Shown one piece after another: positions 16,918-25,384 of a DNA stretch of 33,929 nucleotides (position 1 is the stretch's first letter; each line of letters opens with the position of its first letter). The position numbers were made by a program, and so were the translations under genes. Where the stretch lies: assembly GCA_017559845.1 (NCBI GenBank), contig JAFYQQ010000044.1:1-33929 (forward strand), in the 5' to 3' direction. The notes beneath the pieces were generated by a model. The model did not search any database. It was not told the origin of the DNA and saw only the letters and a program-made list of their open reading frames with translations. This DNA is from Bacteroidaceae bacterium (GTDB lineage Bacteria > Bacteroidota > Bacteroidia > Bacteroidales > Bacteroidaceae).

Positions 16918-19900
16918 TTATTTCACAAGAACCTTCTTTCCGTTGATGATATACAGACCCTTTGTCATGCGGCTTACCTTCTGACCCATGATGTTGAAGA
17001 TGCCGGTATCGGTCTTCTTTTCTGCATTGACGTCGCGGATGGCGTTGCCGTCTGTGCAGTCATGTTCGGGATTGTCGGTGATGCCTGCAATCACACTCTT
17101 GTACAACTTGTTTACTTGTGAGCCATTCAGTGGCTGGTCATAGATGCGTGCAATGGCAATGTCGCCCTGGAAAGAAGCCTGTGGGCTATATCCAACGTTG
17201 GCCATGTCTGCACCCACTGCCATGTAGCGTTCGGTGGGATAACCGGGCTTGAAGTCGCCGTCAGCAGCCACAGAACCAGCATATTCTCCGTCCAGATAGA
17301 TGTAGGCTGTGCCTTCTTCCTTGTTCCATACGCCCACAACGTGTACCCACTTGTCCTTTACAACAGGAGTGTGGGTGGCCATGGCGTCGCAATAGCCTCC
17401 ACCGGCATGAACCTCGTATGTCCATGCACCATTGTAAACGATAAGACACATACCGCCAGATTCAGTGTTACCCAGTACGCTTGACCAAGCAGAGGGCAGT
17501 ACGTCGCCTTCCCATGTGGGGCGCACGAATGCTTCAAGAGTCACACCGTCTGAAATGGCGTTTTCAAAGGCTTCTGTTGCAGGAATTCTGAGGTGTCCTG
17601 CAGGTGCGCCTTCTCCCCAGATGTTGTGTGAGAGGCAAAGTACATTTTGTCCCAGCATGGGGCTTTCTTTGATGCGTACATCGTCCATTACCTGTACTTC
17701 GTTCTGCATTGCTGATTTGTCGGTGATGGTGCCGTCAAGGTTGTAGACCAAGTCAAGAACGTCGGCAGCTGGCACGTCAATGGTGAATCCGTCCATTGTA
17801 CTGGTCAGTTCTTCTGCTTTTGCCTTCAGTTCGGCATCGGTGGCATACGCACCGTTTCTCCATGCGTCCCAAGCGGCATCGGCCATGCTCTGGATGGTTT
17901 CCATGTGTTCGGGATAGTCGGCAATGCGGTCGTAGAATCTGTTCATTACGCCGGCCAGTTCGCTATATCCCTGCTTGCTTGCGATAATTTGCTGATAGAG
18001 TGAACCAAGTTCCTCAATCCATGCATATTTCTCGGCTTCAGTGGCGTCTGTCTTAGCTGCTTCCTGCAAGATTTGGTTCACGCGGTCCTTCAATGCGCTG
18101 CTGTAGTTGGGCAACCAGTAACAATCGTCACCGTCGCTGTATTCATATTCCATGAGTGTAGCAGCGCGTGCCAACATACTTTCTAATGCAGTATTCAGAC
18201 CCTCTGTGGCTTCTTCAACGGTTCCGCAGTAGATGAGCTGCATGTCACCAATTCCAATCCATTCATTCTTTCCGAACTCAGAATAGTTATAGTCAACACC
18301 AACGCGCAGTGTTCCATCGGTTACATTTACCGCCACATAGTTGGGGAAGCGGCCTGCCTGGAATGCATAGCAGCAGCTCTGAATACCTTGCAGTGTATAA
18401 CCGATTACGTTTCCTTCCGCATCATAGATTTCCATGTCAAGAATGTTGTCAATGCCGGCAGAGATATAGCAGTTTTCCTTGTCCACAGCTTCTTCCACGG
18501 GAATCATGCCTTCTTTCAGGGTCTGGATGTAGTTGGCATTACCGTTGGCGTAAAGAATGGCATTGTATTGGTTGGCATGCTGGTCATTGAAGGGACGGTA
18601 TCCACCGCGTACACGGAATAGATAGATTCCGTTCTTCAGACCGCTCAGTTCCTGGTAGATATTGAAACTTCTCTTGCCATAGTTTTCGGCAGCCCACATG
18701 TTTCCGTTTGTCCCGTAATTGGTAAGGTCATCTCCGTTCCAACCAGCAAATCCGTTGGAGAAGTCGGGGTTGTTGAGCAGTACGGTTACGTCTGTTCCTG
18801 CGGGAGCATCCGCTGCGGTAATGCGTTTCTGCAGATCTTCCATGTAACTGATTTCTGCATATACACCTTCTGTGTCCAGTGTCTTGTTTTCGTAGATGTA
18901 GACATAAGAACCGTTGATGTAGGTGTCGTTTGGCTCAATCTCTTCCTGTAGATAATCAATCAGCTGGAGGGCAAAATTGCTGGTTATGCCTTCAAGTGTG
19001 GGCAGAATTTCCTCGGCCTTGGCTTTCAGTTGTTCGTATGCCTTCTGGTTAGCGTCTATTGCATTTCTAATTTCTTGAATCTTGGCATAAATGGCCACAA
19101 ACTCTTCCAGTGTTGTGGCGGTTTTAATAGCCTGTACTTCTGTCATCAAGGCATCCTTCAATCCTTGATAGGCCTCTGCTTGAAGGGCGTAATCTTCTTC
19201 GTTTGTCGCAACAAGTTGTTGTGCAGCCACCATGCTTTCCGGGTCGGCTGTTACGCTGGTGTATTCGTTTCCTGCTCGTAGCACGATGCCGCGCTCGGAA
19301 TTCATTGTCGGGAAGTCGTCTTCCTGTACGTTTTGATAGAATACCGGATTAGTGATGTTTCCCTTGTTTAGCATGAAGCAAGCCGCGCCATTGTTCACCT
19401 CGTCCATGGTAATTTCTGTAGCCCCTCCAATGGAAAGTTCCAGTCCGCCTTTGTTCACGAAATATACATTATCAAAGTTTGCACCGCTTCTGGGCTTTGC
19501 GATGAGCGGACTGTTCTGTGTCTTGTCATCTACGTTTGCATCGGTTACCACGAGGACGTTCTTCAGATAGGTTGTTCCAGCCACGTCACCGATAAGGCCT
19601 CCCATATATGTTCCTGTACCGCTCAGTGTGGATTCGATTACAATGTTCTCGTAAGTACATGTTTTCTCATCCCAACCGGAAAGCACTCCGTTATAGCAAG
19701 CGCCGGCATAATCGGACTGCAGGTTGGCACGGATGGTGATGTTCTGTGCGGTGGCACCATAGTTCTCACCGAAGAGAATACCACACCATCTTTGGTCAGC
19801 CTTTACATTGCCTTCCAGCGTGAGGTCCTTGATGACCGCACCGTTTACGGCATCAGCTACGAAACCGGTGGTTTCTGTTCCAGAGAAGTCAAAGTTCACG

Positions 19901-20391
19901 GTAATGGTGTGTCCGTTTCCGTTGAACACGGCAGCGTAAGCATTTGAACCATAATAGCTGATGTTCTCGTTGTAGCCTGTATAGTCAATGTCTGCCACCA
20001 CCTCAGCGTTAGTGTAAGGGGCAACCTTGCTAAGCAGGGCAAAGTCGTGCATGTCTTCGGCAGTTTCAATGATTACAGCTCCCTTTTCATCATAGCGCAG
20101 ATTGGGGAACTGTCCTTCTTCCTGATGGTCTTCCGCACCAGTGTCCTTCGATTTGATTTCGTTGTAAAGTGTCTGCACTTCCTCATCGGTCAGTGCCTTA
20201 CTGTACATACGGGCAATAGCCATATCTCCTGTAAAGCAGGCTTCTACCACACCGCTACCGCTCAGGTCACCAGCCAAGGCGATGAAGGGCGAACTGCCTA
20301 CATTGGGACGTCCCAAAGTACCGCTGGTTTCTAGTGTCTGCATCAGTTGTCCGTTCACATAAATCTTGGTGCAGTTGTTCTCACCGTCCAT
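16918..20391 (-). CDS. Giant LamG/beta-helix secreted protein, downstream part of a TAG-interrupted gene
   Basis: Continues, in the same frame, the coding sequence broken by a TAG at 20479-20481. Read through, the whole gene (16918-20889) would encode 1,323 codons. Domains in full-length numbering, all rough: first LamG (25-235), a GLUG-like beta-helix (265-470), helical FIVAR-like spacer (560-640), a CBM4/9-like beta-sandwich beginning NPDFSNGFAGW (715-890), a second helical spacer, second LamG (1050-1265), and a type IX secretion-like tail (1280-1323) ending KGLYIINGKKVLVK. No catalytic motif was seen; carbohydrate or glycan binding at the cell surface is inferred from LamG and CBM folds. 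The internal ATG at 20391 is merely the first after the stop; translation starting there would lack a signal peptide. Confidence 0.75.
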   Translation of the reverse strand: MDGENNCTKIYVNGQLMQTLETSGTLGRPNVGSSPFIALAGDLSGSGVVEACFTGDMAIARMYSKALTDEEVQTLYNEIKSKDTGAEDHQEEGQFPNLRYDEKGAVIIETAEDMHDFALLSKVAPYTNAEVVADIDYTGYNENISYYGSNAYAAVFNGNGHTITVNFDFSGTETTGFVADAVNGAVIKDLTLEGNVKADQRWCGILFGENYGATAQNITIRANLQSDYAGACYNGVLSGWDEKTCTYENIVIESTLSGTGTYMGGLIGDVAGTTYLKNVLVVTDANVDDKTQNSPLIAKPRSGANFDNVYFVNKGGLELSIGGATEITMDEVNNGAACFMLNKGNITNPVFYQNVQEDDFPTMNSERGIVLRAGNEYTSVTADPESMVAAQQLVATNEEDYALQAEAYQGLKDALMTEVQAIKTATTLEEFVAIYAKIQEIRNAIDANQKAYEQLKAKAEEILPTLEGITSNFALQLIDYLQEEIEPNDTYINGSYVYIYENKTLDTEGVYAEISYMEDLQKRITAADAPAGTDVTVLLNNPDFSNGFAGWNGDDLTNYGTNGNMWAAENYGKRSFNIYQELSGLKNGIYLFRVRGGYRPFNDQHANQYNAILYANGNANYIQTLKEGMIPVEEAVDKENCYISAGIDNILDMEIYDAEGNVIGYTLQGIQSCCYAFQAGRFPNYVAVNVTDGTLRVGVDYNYSEFGKNEWIGIGDMQLIYCGTVEEATEGLNTALESMLARAATLMEYEYSDGDDCYWLPNYSSALKDRVNQILQEAAKTDATEAEKYAWIEELGSLYQQIIASKQGYSELAGVMNRFYDRIADYPEHMETIQSMADAAWDAWRNGAYATDAELKAKAEELTSTMDGFTIDVPAADVLDLVYNLDGTITDKSAMQNEVQVMDDVRIKESPMLGQNVLCLSHNIWGEGAPAGHLRIPATEAFENAISDGVTLEAFVRPTWEGDVLPSAWSSVLGNTESGGMCLIVYNGAWTYEVHAGGGYCDAMATHTPVVKDKWVHVVGVWNKEEGTAYIYLDGEYAGSVAADGDFKPGYPTERYMAVGADMANVGYSPQASFQGDIAIARIYDQPLNGSQVNKLYKSVIAGITDNPEHDCTDGNAIRDVNAEKKTDTGIFNIMGQKVSRMTKGLYIINGKKVLVK

Positions 20392-20478
20392 GACGCCTAC
20401 AACGTGTGCCCATTGCTTGAATTCGGGTGCGCCACCCCAGGCGTCATGATAACCGCCTCCGATGTGAGGCTCGTAACA

Positions 20479-20889
20479 CTATTCGCCGTAGTAGAGCAGC
20501 ATACCTGCTCCTCCCGACTGCTGGAAACCCATTAACGTGGACCAGCCTTTTTTGTTCAGACCGCCTTCCCAGAAGGGGCGTACAAAGCATTCCATGGTGT
20601 GTCCGTCGGCTATGGCGCTCCAAATCTGTTCGGTCATTGGAATTACGAAGGTGTTGTTGTTCTCTCCACCGATGGTTTCGCTGGCGGTACAGAGCACATT
20701 CATTCCGAAGCGATCACTTGTTACAATCTTTGGCGTACCTACAACAGAGATTTCGTTTGCCATTTCGGAAACGTCCGTTGCTGTTCCGTCCGCATTGAAC
20801 ACTACGTCAAGCACATCGGCTTTTGGCACTTGTGCCCACGATGCCATTGCCATTGCAAAGGCCGTGCATGTAAGTAAAATTTTCTTCAT
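20479..20889 (-). pseudogene. N-terminal fragment of the TAG-interrupted LamG protein
   Basis: Encodes 136 aa: signal peptide MKKILLTCTAFAMAMASWAQ, then the first two-thirds of a LamG domain, ending LLYYGE before TAG. Codons after the TAG continue the domain in frame without a gap (CYEPHIGGGY). The gene's second LamG domain reads YNGAWTYEVHAGGGY at the same place, so the TAG replaces the Trp codon (TGG to TAG). It starts 30 bp after the phosphatase gene and is evidently in the same operon. It could be a recent nonsense mutation, a sequencing or assembly error, or a readthrough site; the intact remainder argues against old decay. Confidence 0.8.
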
Positions 20890-20919
20890 GTTTTTGAGAT
20901 TAAAAGTTATTAAAAAGAT

Positions 20920-23679
20920 TTATTGTTTGATGTATTTTTTCCCGTCTTTTATATAGATGCCTTTTGGGTTTGGAACTGTAGTTTTTTTCCCGTCAAGCAT
21001 ATAGACTTCTTGGTGCTGGTTGTTTTCTTTTGTATCTTGTATTCCGGTGGCGGGAAGAACGCTAATATTGGCAATGCTGCTGATGCGCTTTCCTGCAAAC
21101 AGAATGGCGATGTCATGTTCGCCTAATGGAAGATTTTCCACCGTGATGCTTCCCGAGGCACCTTCGAGCAGAATGCCTTTTACGATATCCCACGCTATTT
21201 CTTCACCCGAACCGGCTGGTCTGTACGCCAATTGACATTCTGTCTGCATGGGCATTCCGTCCCAAGTGAATACTGCAGGCTCGCCCTCGTTCGTGGTTGC
21301 CGTTTTTGCAGTAACCTGACATGGTTTGCCAATGACAAAATAAATGCGTTCATAGGCCTCATCATACCCATCGTTCTTGAAATAGTTGGCAAAATAGCAT
21401 CCCTTCTGCAAGGGGCCTTTGTAGTTTCGGGCGTCGGGGACATTCAGCTCAATTTTTACGTCGGTGTTGTTGCCCACATATTTCCAGCTGGGGCAGATGG
21501 CATCCTCTGGAGTGATGCCTTGCGCATAAATGCCCACCCAGTCTTTGCTCTGGGCCGGAACCTCTGTCAGTATCAATGAAACGGGTTCGCCCACTTCGTA
21601 GACAAATTTGTTCAGGGCGAATTCAATCATACCTTCGCCAATGCGGAAGTAGCAACGGTCCGAGCATTCTTCGTTGCCTTCACCCTTGAGCATTACGGCA
21701 TAGAATTTGCCGCAATTGCTAATATTGAATGTCAATGAGCCTTCAGTGCCGTCTGTTTTCTGGAAGGCGTATGGCATTGTGGCCGTTTCCGGCTCCACTC
21801 CGTTCCTATAGATGGCAATGCGTGTTGTTTCGTCAGCCGGAGCATTGGCGTAGTTGATGACTACGCTTGGCCTTGCGCCATAATGCGTTCTGTCTGATGA
21901 AATCATCGCTTTGCCTGCGTTTGGATCGGAAATTCGGATGATATGTGTGCCGCTCCATTCGCTGTAGTCTAGATTCATGTTTCTGTTGCGCGCTCTGAGG
22001 TAATATGTGCCGGGAACTAAGTCTCCTTCGTCCAGTTCCAGTTGGGTAACGGGTTTCTGGGCACATTGGTCAAGGGGCAGATAGTTGTTGTCCACCTTGT
22101 AGAGGTTTTCAAAGGTAAGCACTCTTTCGTGAACAATGTTATTGAAGCCGATGTCTTTTGCAATCTGGTATTGCGCGCTGTGCAGGCTCTCATCCTTTGC
22201 TTCCTGTTCAATGCGGGTGGGCAGCTTGATAATAGTATTTTCAAACGGGAATATTGGGAATGAGGGAACACTCTTGCTGTTGAGTGTGCGCGAGAATTTG
22301 TCTACCATCACGTTGTCCAGCGCAAGGCGTTTGTTGCCCACACTGTAGGTTTCCACGGATAGGGTCATGCTTGTCGGGTCGTATTCCACAATCTGATAGG
22401 CCCAGTGGTCAATGGTGGCTTGTACATGGTCGTGGTCGTAGAGGTCTACATCAGTCACGCCCCACAATTGTAGGTAACCGCCCTCTGCAATACCCACACC
22501 ACCGCCGCTGATAATGTGATAAACGGGATGGTTGGGCATCTGTCCGCGAGCATAGAGGTGATGGTGGCCGGCGCAGTTCATCACGTGCTTGGACGATGTG
22601 TTTAGTATGGGCATCACATCTTTGAGCATCCATCCAGATACGTCCGTGCTGTACATTTCAGCGTAGAGCGGACGGTGCTGCACACTGATGATGCAGTCCA
22701 CGGTGGGGTCGGCATCGGCGGTGTTCACCACGTTGCGTATCCACTCCAGTTGCTTGTTAGAGGCACCGTCGCTGTTGATGCCAATCCACAATACGCGTCC
22801 AGCCTGATAGGCATAATAGTTTGCTGTTCCGGCATCTAGTCCTTTATATGCCGCCTTTCTGTATGGTGTATAATGTCCGTTGTAGAAGCGCATGTCCGTG
22901 TCTCCGTAAGTGTCATGGTTGCCCACTACGGTTTGGATGGGTAGTCGGCTCATGACCGAACGGTTCTTGAAACGGTGAATGTCTTCATATTGCTTCAGCG
23001 TACCCTGGTCCACTTGGTCACCCATGTTCATGATGAAGGATACGTGCTCTTCAATGGGTTTCTCGCCGTATTTTTCATTTAGTTTCCGCTCGGCCATACG
23101 AAGCATCCATTCATAGTCTGAATACAGGTTGCGCTGGTGGTCTCCGAACAGGAGGAATCTTACCACGCCCTCGTCTCCGTCTTGTGGTAGTGTGCGGAAG
23201 CGCTGGATGCCGCTGTCGTGTCCGTTGCTCTTTACCTTATAATAATATATATGGTTAGGTTGTAAACCGCTCAGGGTAGTTGTGTTCCAGAAGTAGTTTG
23301 AAGCAAGTTCTGTTGTGGAATATTGGGCTGTGTTGTCCAATTTGTCTTCCGTTTCACCCCATACCACTTGCACGTCTTTTGGCTGTGCTGAAGTTTTCCA
23401 CCCGAGGGAAATTCCATTAGGTCGCGAGGAAAAAAGATAAGGCTCAGAAACTTTAATTCTTTCGCCATTGGGCTGCACCGTCAGTCGGTGAGCCGTATAC
23501 GTTCCGTCCGCACTTTTGGTATAATAGATATCAGGCTCGTAGCGTTTTTGTCCGCCAATGTTGCAGTATTGGCCTTCTTCAATGCTGTAATCCTTGAATT
23601 TTGTTACGTTCCGTTGTGCCGTTACCGGTCCAGAACCTAACAGAATCACTAATGTCGTCAGGGTGAAAAAGTGTTTCAT
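20920..23679 (-). CDS. Secreted purple-acid-phosphatase-like metallophosphoesterase
   Basis: Exported phosphoesterase, 919 aa. Signal peptide about 1-22 (ending GPVTAQ). A fibronectin-III-like purple acid phosphatase N-domain (about 75-165) leads to the catalytic domain (170-400), with GDHQ (Asp180), GD (Asp221), GNHD (Asn254, His255), QHRP (His335) and GHHH (371-374). Further beta-sandwich segments fill about 500-850. The C-terminal tail, with VYMLDGKKT and KGIYIKDGKKYIKQ, resembles type IX secretion sorting tails, placing the protein outside the cell or on its surface. Likely role is release of phosphate from organic phosphoesters; the real substrate is unknown. It is first gene of a two-gene operon with the LamG protein. 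Confidence 0.85.
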   Translation of the reverse strand: MKHFFTLTTLVILLGSGPVTAQRNVTKFKDYSIEEGQYCNIGGQKRYEPDIYYTKSADGTYTAHRLTVQPNGERIKVSEPYLFSSRPNGISLGWKTSAQPKDVQVVWGETEDKLDNTAQYSTTELASNYFWNTTTLSGLQPNHIYYYKVKSNGHDSGIQRFRTLPQDGDEGVVRFLLFGDHQRNLYSDYEWMLRMAERKLNEKYGEKPIEEHVSFIMNMGDQVDQGTLKQYEDIHRFKNRSVMSRLPIQTVVGNHDTYGDTDMRFYNGHYTPYRKAAYKGLDAGTANYYAYQAGRVLWIGINSDGASNKQLEWIRNVVNTADADPTVDCIISVQHRPLYAEMYSTDVSGWMLKDVMPILNTSSKHVMNCAGHHHLYARGQMPNHPVYHIISGGGVGIAEGGYLQLWGVTDVDLYDHDHVQATIDHWAYQIVEYDPTSMTLSVETYSVGNKRLALDNVMVDKFSRTLNSKSVPSFPIFPFENTIIKLPTRIEQEAKDESLHSAQYQIAKDIGFNNIVHERVLTFENLYKVDNNYLPLDQCAQKPVTQLELDEGDLVPGTYYLRARNRNMNLDYSEWSGTHIIRISDPNAGKAMISSDRTHYGARPSVVINYANAPADETTRIAIYRNGVEPETATMPYAFQKTDGTEGSLTFNISNCGKFYAVMLKGEGNEECSDRCYFRIGEGMIEFALNKFVYEVGEPVSLILTEVPAQSKDWVGIYAQGITPEDAICPSWKYVGNNTDVKIELNVPDARNYKGPLQKGCYFANYFKNDGYDEAYERIYFVIGKPCQVTAKTATTNEGEPAVFTWDGMPMQTECQLAYRPAGSGEEIAWDIVKGILLEGASGSITVENLPLGEHDIAILFAGKRISSIANISVLPATGIQDTKENNQHQEVYMLDGKKTTVPNPKGIYIKDGKKYIKQ

Positions 23680-23705
23680 GCCGTATCTTTTTTGTTAATT
23701 TTCCC

Positions 23706-23713
23706 CAAAGTTA
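23706..23713 (-). promoter_or_regulatory. -7 box of the phosphatase-LamG operon
   Basis: TAACTTTG on the minus strand, 27 bp before the phosphatase ATG. No TTTG at the expected -33 distance. Confidence 0.45.
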
Positions 23714-23882
23714 CTATTTTTTTTACCGAATCACGCCTTGTAGTCCGCAAATTGTTGTCCTTTTTGCGGAAAATCGTCCGCAGGACTCAGGATTGTATTT
23801 CTCACGGCTCATTGTTCACAGCTAATTTGGCTGTTTACATAAATAATAATTGTACAGACGCACATAATTCAAAAAAAATATC

Positions 23883-23890
23883 TATTTTTG
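23883..23890 (+). promoter_or_regulatory. Possible -7 box for the small exported protein gene
   Basis: TATTTTTG fits TAnnTTTG and lies 30 bp before the GTG start at 23920; no matching -33 element was found. Confidence 0.35.
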
Positions 23891-23919
23891 CAGCGGAAAT
23901 AATGAACAAATAGTAAATA

Positions 23920-24312
23920 GTGAAAAAACTACTGCTTTATCTTATTTCATTTCTTGTGTCCGCAATGGCTTTCAGCAGCGTTACGGATACGGATACCTAC
24001 AATGAAGCAGAAGCTCTGTGCGAGGATCTTTCCACAGAGGTGGTTTCCTGTTATTTCGAATCTAACCTATATGGTGTGGATGAATGTTTGCCACACAGCA
24101 CATCACATTCCAACGTCAACCGCTCGCAAAAGGTAGCCCGGAAGACACACCGGCCATTTAAACCGTATAAGAGCAGTTTCGGTTTTGCCAAGGTAATAAA
24201 ACTTACCACTACCGGAACGGGAAATTTCATTCAAAAGCAATCTTTAATCATCCATTCTTCGTTTATCAATCCTGACCACAGGTTGTACAGGCTTGGTAAA
24301 CTTATTATTTAG
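23920..24312 (+). CDS. Small putative exported protein
   Basis: Unrecognised 130-aa protein from a GTG start. Residues 1-20 (MKKLLLYLISFLVSAMAFSS) form a convincing signal peptide; the mature part is polar with three Cys early on and a basic middle (SQKVARKTHRPFKPYK), and no known domain. A -7-like box lies 30 bp upstream and a structured hairpin follows the stop. The gene ends in TAG, the only one among the clear reading frames of the window. The evidence is a signal peptide and placement; it might be a remnant or a spurious frame. Confidence 0.5.
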   Translation: MKKLLLYLISFLVSAMAFSSVTDTDTYNEAEALCEDLSTEVVSCYFESNLYGVDECLPHSTSHSNVNRSQKVARKTHRPFKPYKSSFGFAKVIKLTTTGTGNFIQKQSLIIHSSFINPDHRLYRLGKLII

Positions 24313-24332
24313 CTTTTCTGCCAATCTTATCC

Positions 24333-24375
24333 CAACCATGCTGCATGACTTTCAAACTGATGAAAGTTATGGTTG
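24333..24375 (+). promoter_or_regulatory. Nested hairpin in the leader of the antiporter gene
   Basis: Outer arms CAACCAT (24333-24339) and ATGGTTG (24369-24375) enclose inner arms ACTTTCA (24348-24354) and TGAAAGT (24361-24367) with a 6-nt loop. There is no T-run behind it, so a terminator for the small gene is unlikely; a regulatory leader element is possible. Confidence 0.45.
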
Positions 24376-24432
24376 TTCGGATATTTATTATGGACAGAAA
24401 AAATAGATAAATGAATCAGATTAAAGATAATT

Positions 24433-25380
24433 ATGGAATATATAATTCTAATTGTATCTTTGGTGGGCATTGTCTTCGGCGCAGATTTTCTTGTCGCAGG
24501 ATCAGTGTCCTTAGCCAGAAAATTTAAAGTCTCTGATTTTGTAATCGGAGCCGCCATTGTGGGCGTCGGCACCTCCATGCCCGAGTTTGTAGTGAGTTTT
24601 TTGGGCGCCATAAACGGAAACGCAGATGTGGCCATCGGCAATGTTGTGGGTTCTAACATATTTAATGTGTTGGGCATCTTGGGGCTTACAGCCATATTCT
24701 TCCCCGTAACCATTGACCGTACGAACATGAAGTTCGAGATACCTCTGTGTATCGCTGTGTCTGTTTTGCTTACAGCCCTTGCGCTCAACTTCTTCAATGG
24801 TTCGCCAGCGTCAATCAGCCGGTTGGACGGCATGTTGCTCTTGGCCTTCTTTGCCGGTTTCATGTGGTACTCCTTTGCCCGTGACAGAAAACAGACCGCT
24901 CAAAATGCCGAAGTGGCAGAGGATAAGTCATCGATATGGGTTGCCCTGATAAAGATTCTCGGTGGTTTGGCTTTGCTTATTACCAGTTGCGACTTCTTTG
25001 TGGACAATGCCGTACTGGTGGCCAAGTCGTTCGGTGTGAACGACGCCTTCATATCCCTGACATTGATTGCTTGCGGAACATCCTTGCCCGAACTGGCCGC
25101 ATCCATTGCCGCTGCGGTCAAAAAGAATACGGATATGGCGCTTGGCAACATTGTGGGTTCCAACATTTTCAACATCACGCTTATCTTGGGACTCAGTTCT
25201 CAGGTTATGCCCCTTACTTCGTCTGGCATAACTTACATAGACTATCTTGTCATGATTGGCGCCGCAGTGTTCCCTCTGCTGTTAGGATTGAGGGGAAAAG
25301 TTGGCCGTTTTGGCGGACTGGTGATGCTGGCGTGTTTCGTGGCATATAATTGGTACTTGATAGAAACTCAAAATTTATAA
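24433..25380 (+). CDS. CaCA-family calcium/sodium antiporter (YrbG-like)
   Basis: Inner-membrane cation exchanger, 315 aa, with about 10 helices in two inverted halves, as in the Ca2+:cation antiporter family. Both alpha-repeats are intact: GTSMPE (46-51) with GNVVGSNIFN (69-78), and GTSLPE (215-220) with GNIVGSNIFN (238-247); the two Glu and the Asn residues bind the cations. A hydrophilic loop (about 150-168) joins the halves. Predicted to expel Ca2+ in exchange for Na+ or H+; ion preference is not visible. Its stop is 4 bp before the next transporter, so the two are co-transcribed. Confidence 0.92.
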   Translation: MEYIILIVSLVGIVFGADFLVAGSVSLARKFKVSDFVIGAAIVGVGTSMPEFVVSFLGAINGNADVAIGNVVGSNIFNVLGILGLTAIFFPVTIDRTNMKFEIPLCIAVSVLLTALALNFFNGSPASISRLDGMLLLAFFAGFMWYSFARDRKQTAQNAEVAEDKSSIWVALIKILGGLALLITSCDFFVDNAVLVAKSFGVNDAFISLTLIACGTSLPELAASIAAAVKKNTDMALGNIVGSNIFNITLILGLSSQVMPLTSSGITYIDYLVMIGAAVFPLLLGLRGKVGRFGGLVMLACFVAYNWYLIETQNL

Positions 25381-25384
25381 CATT

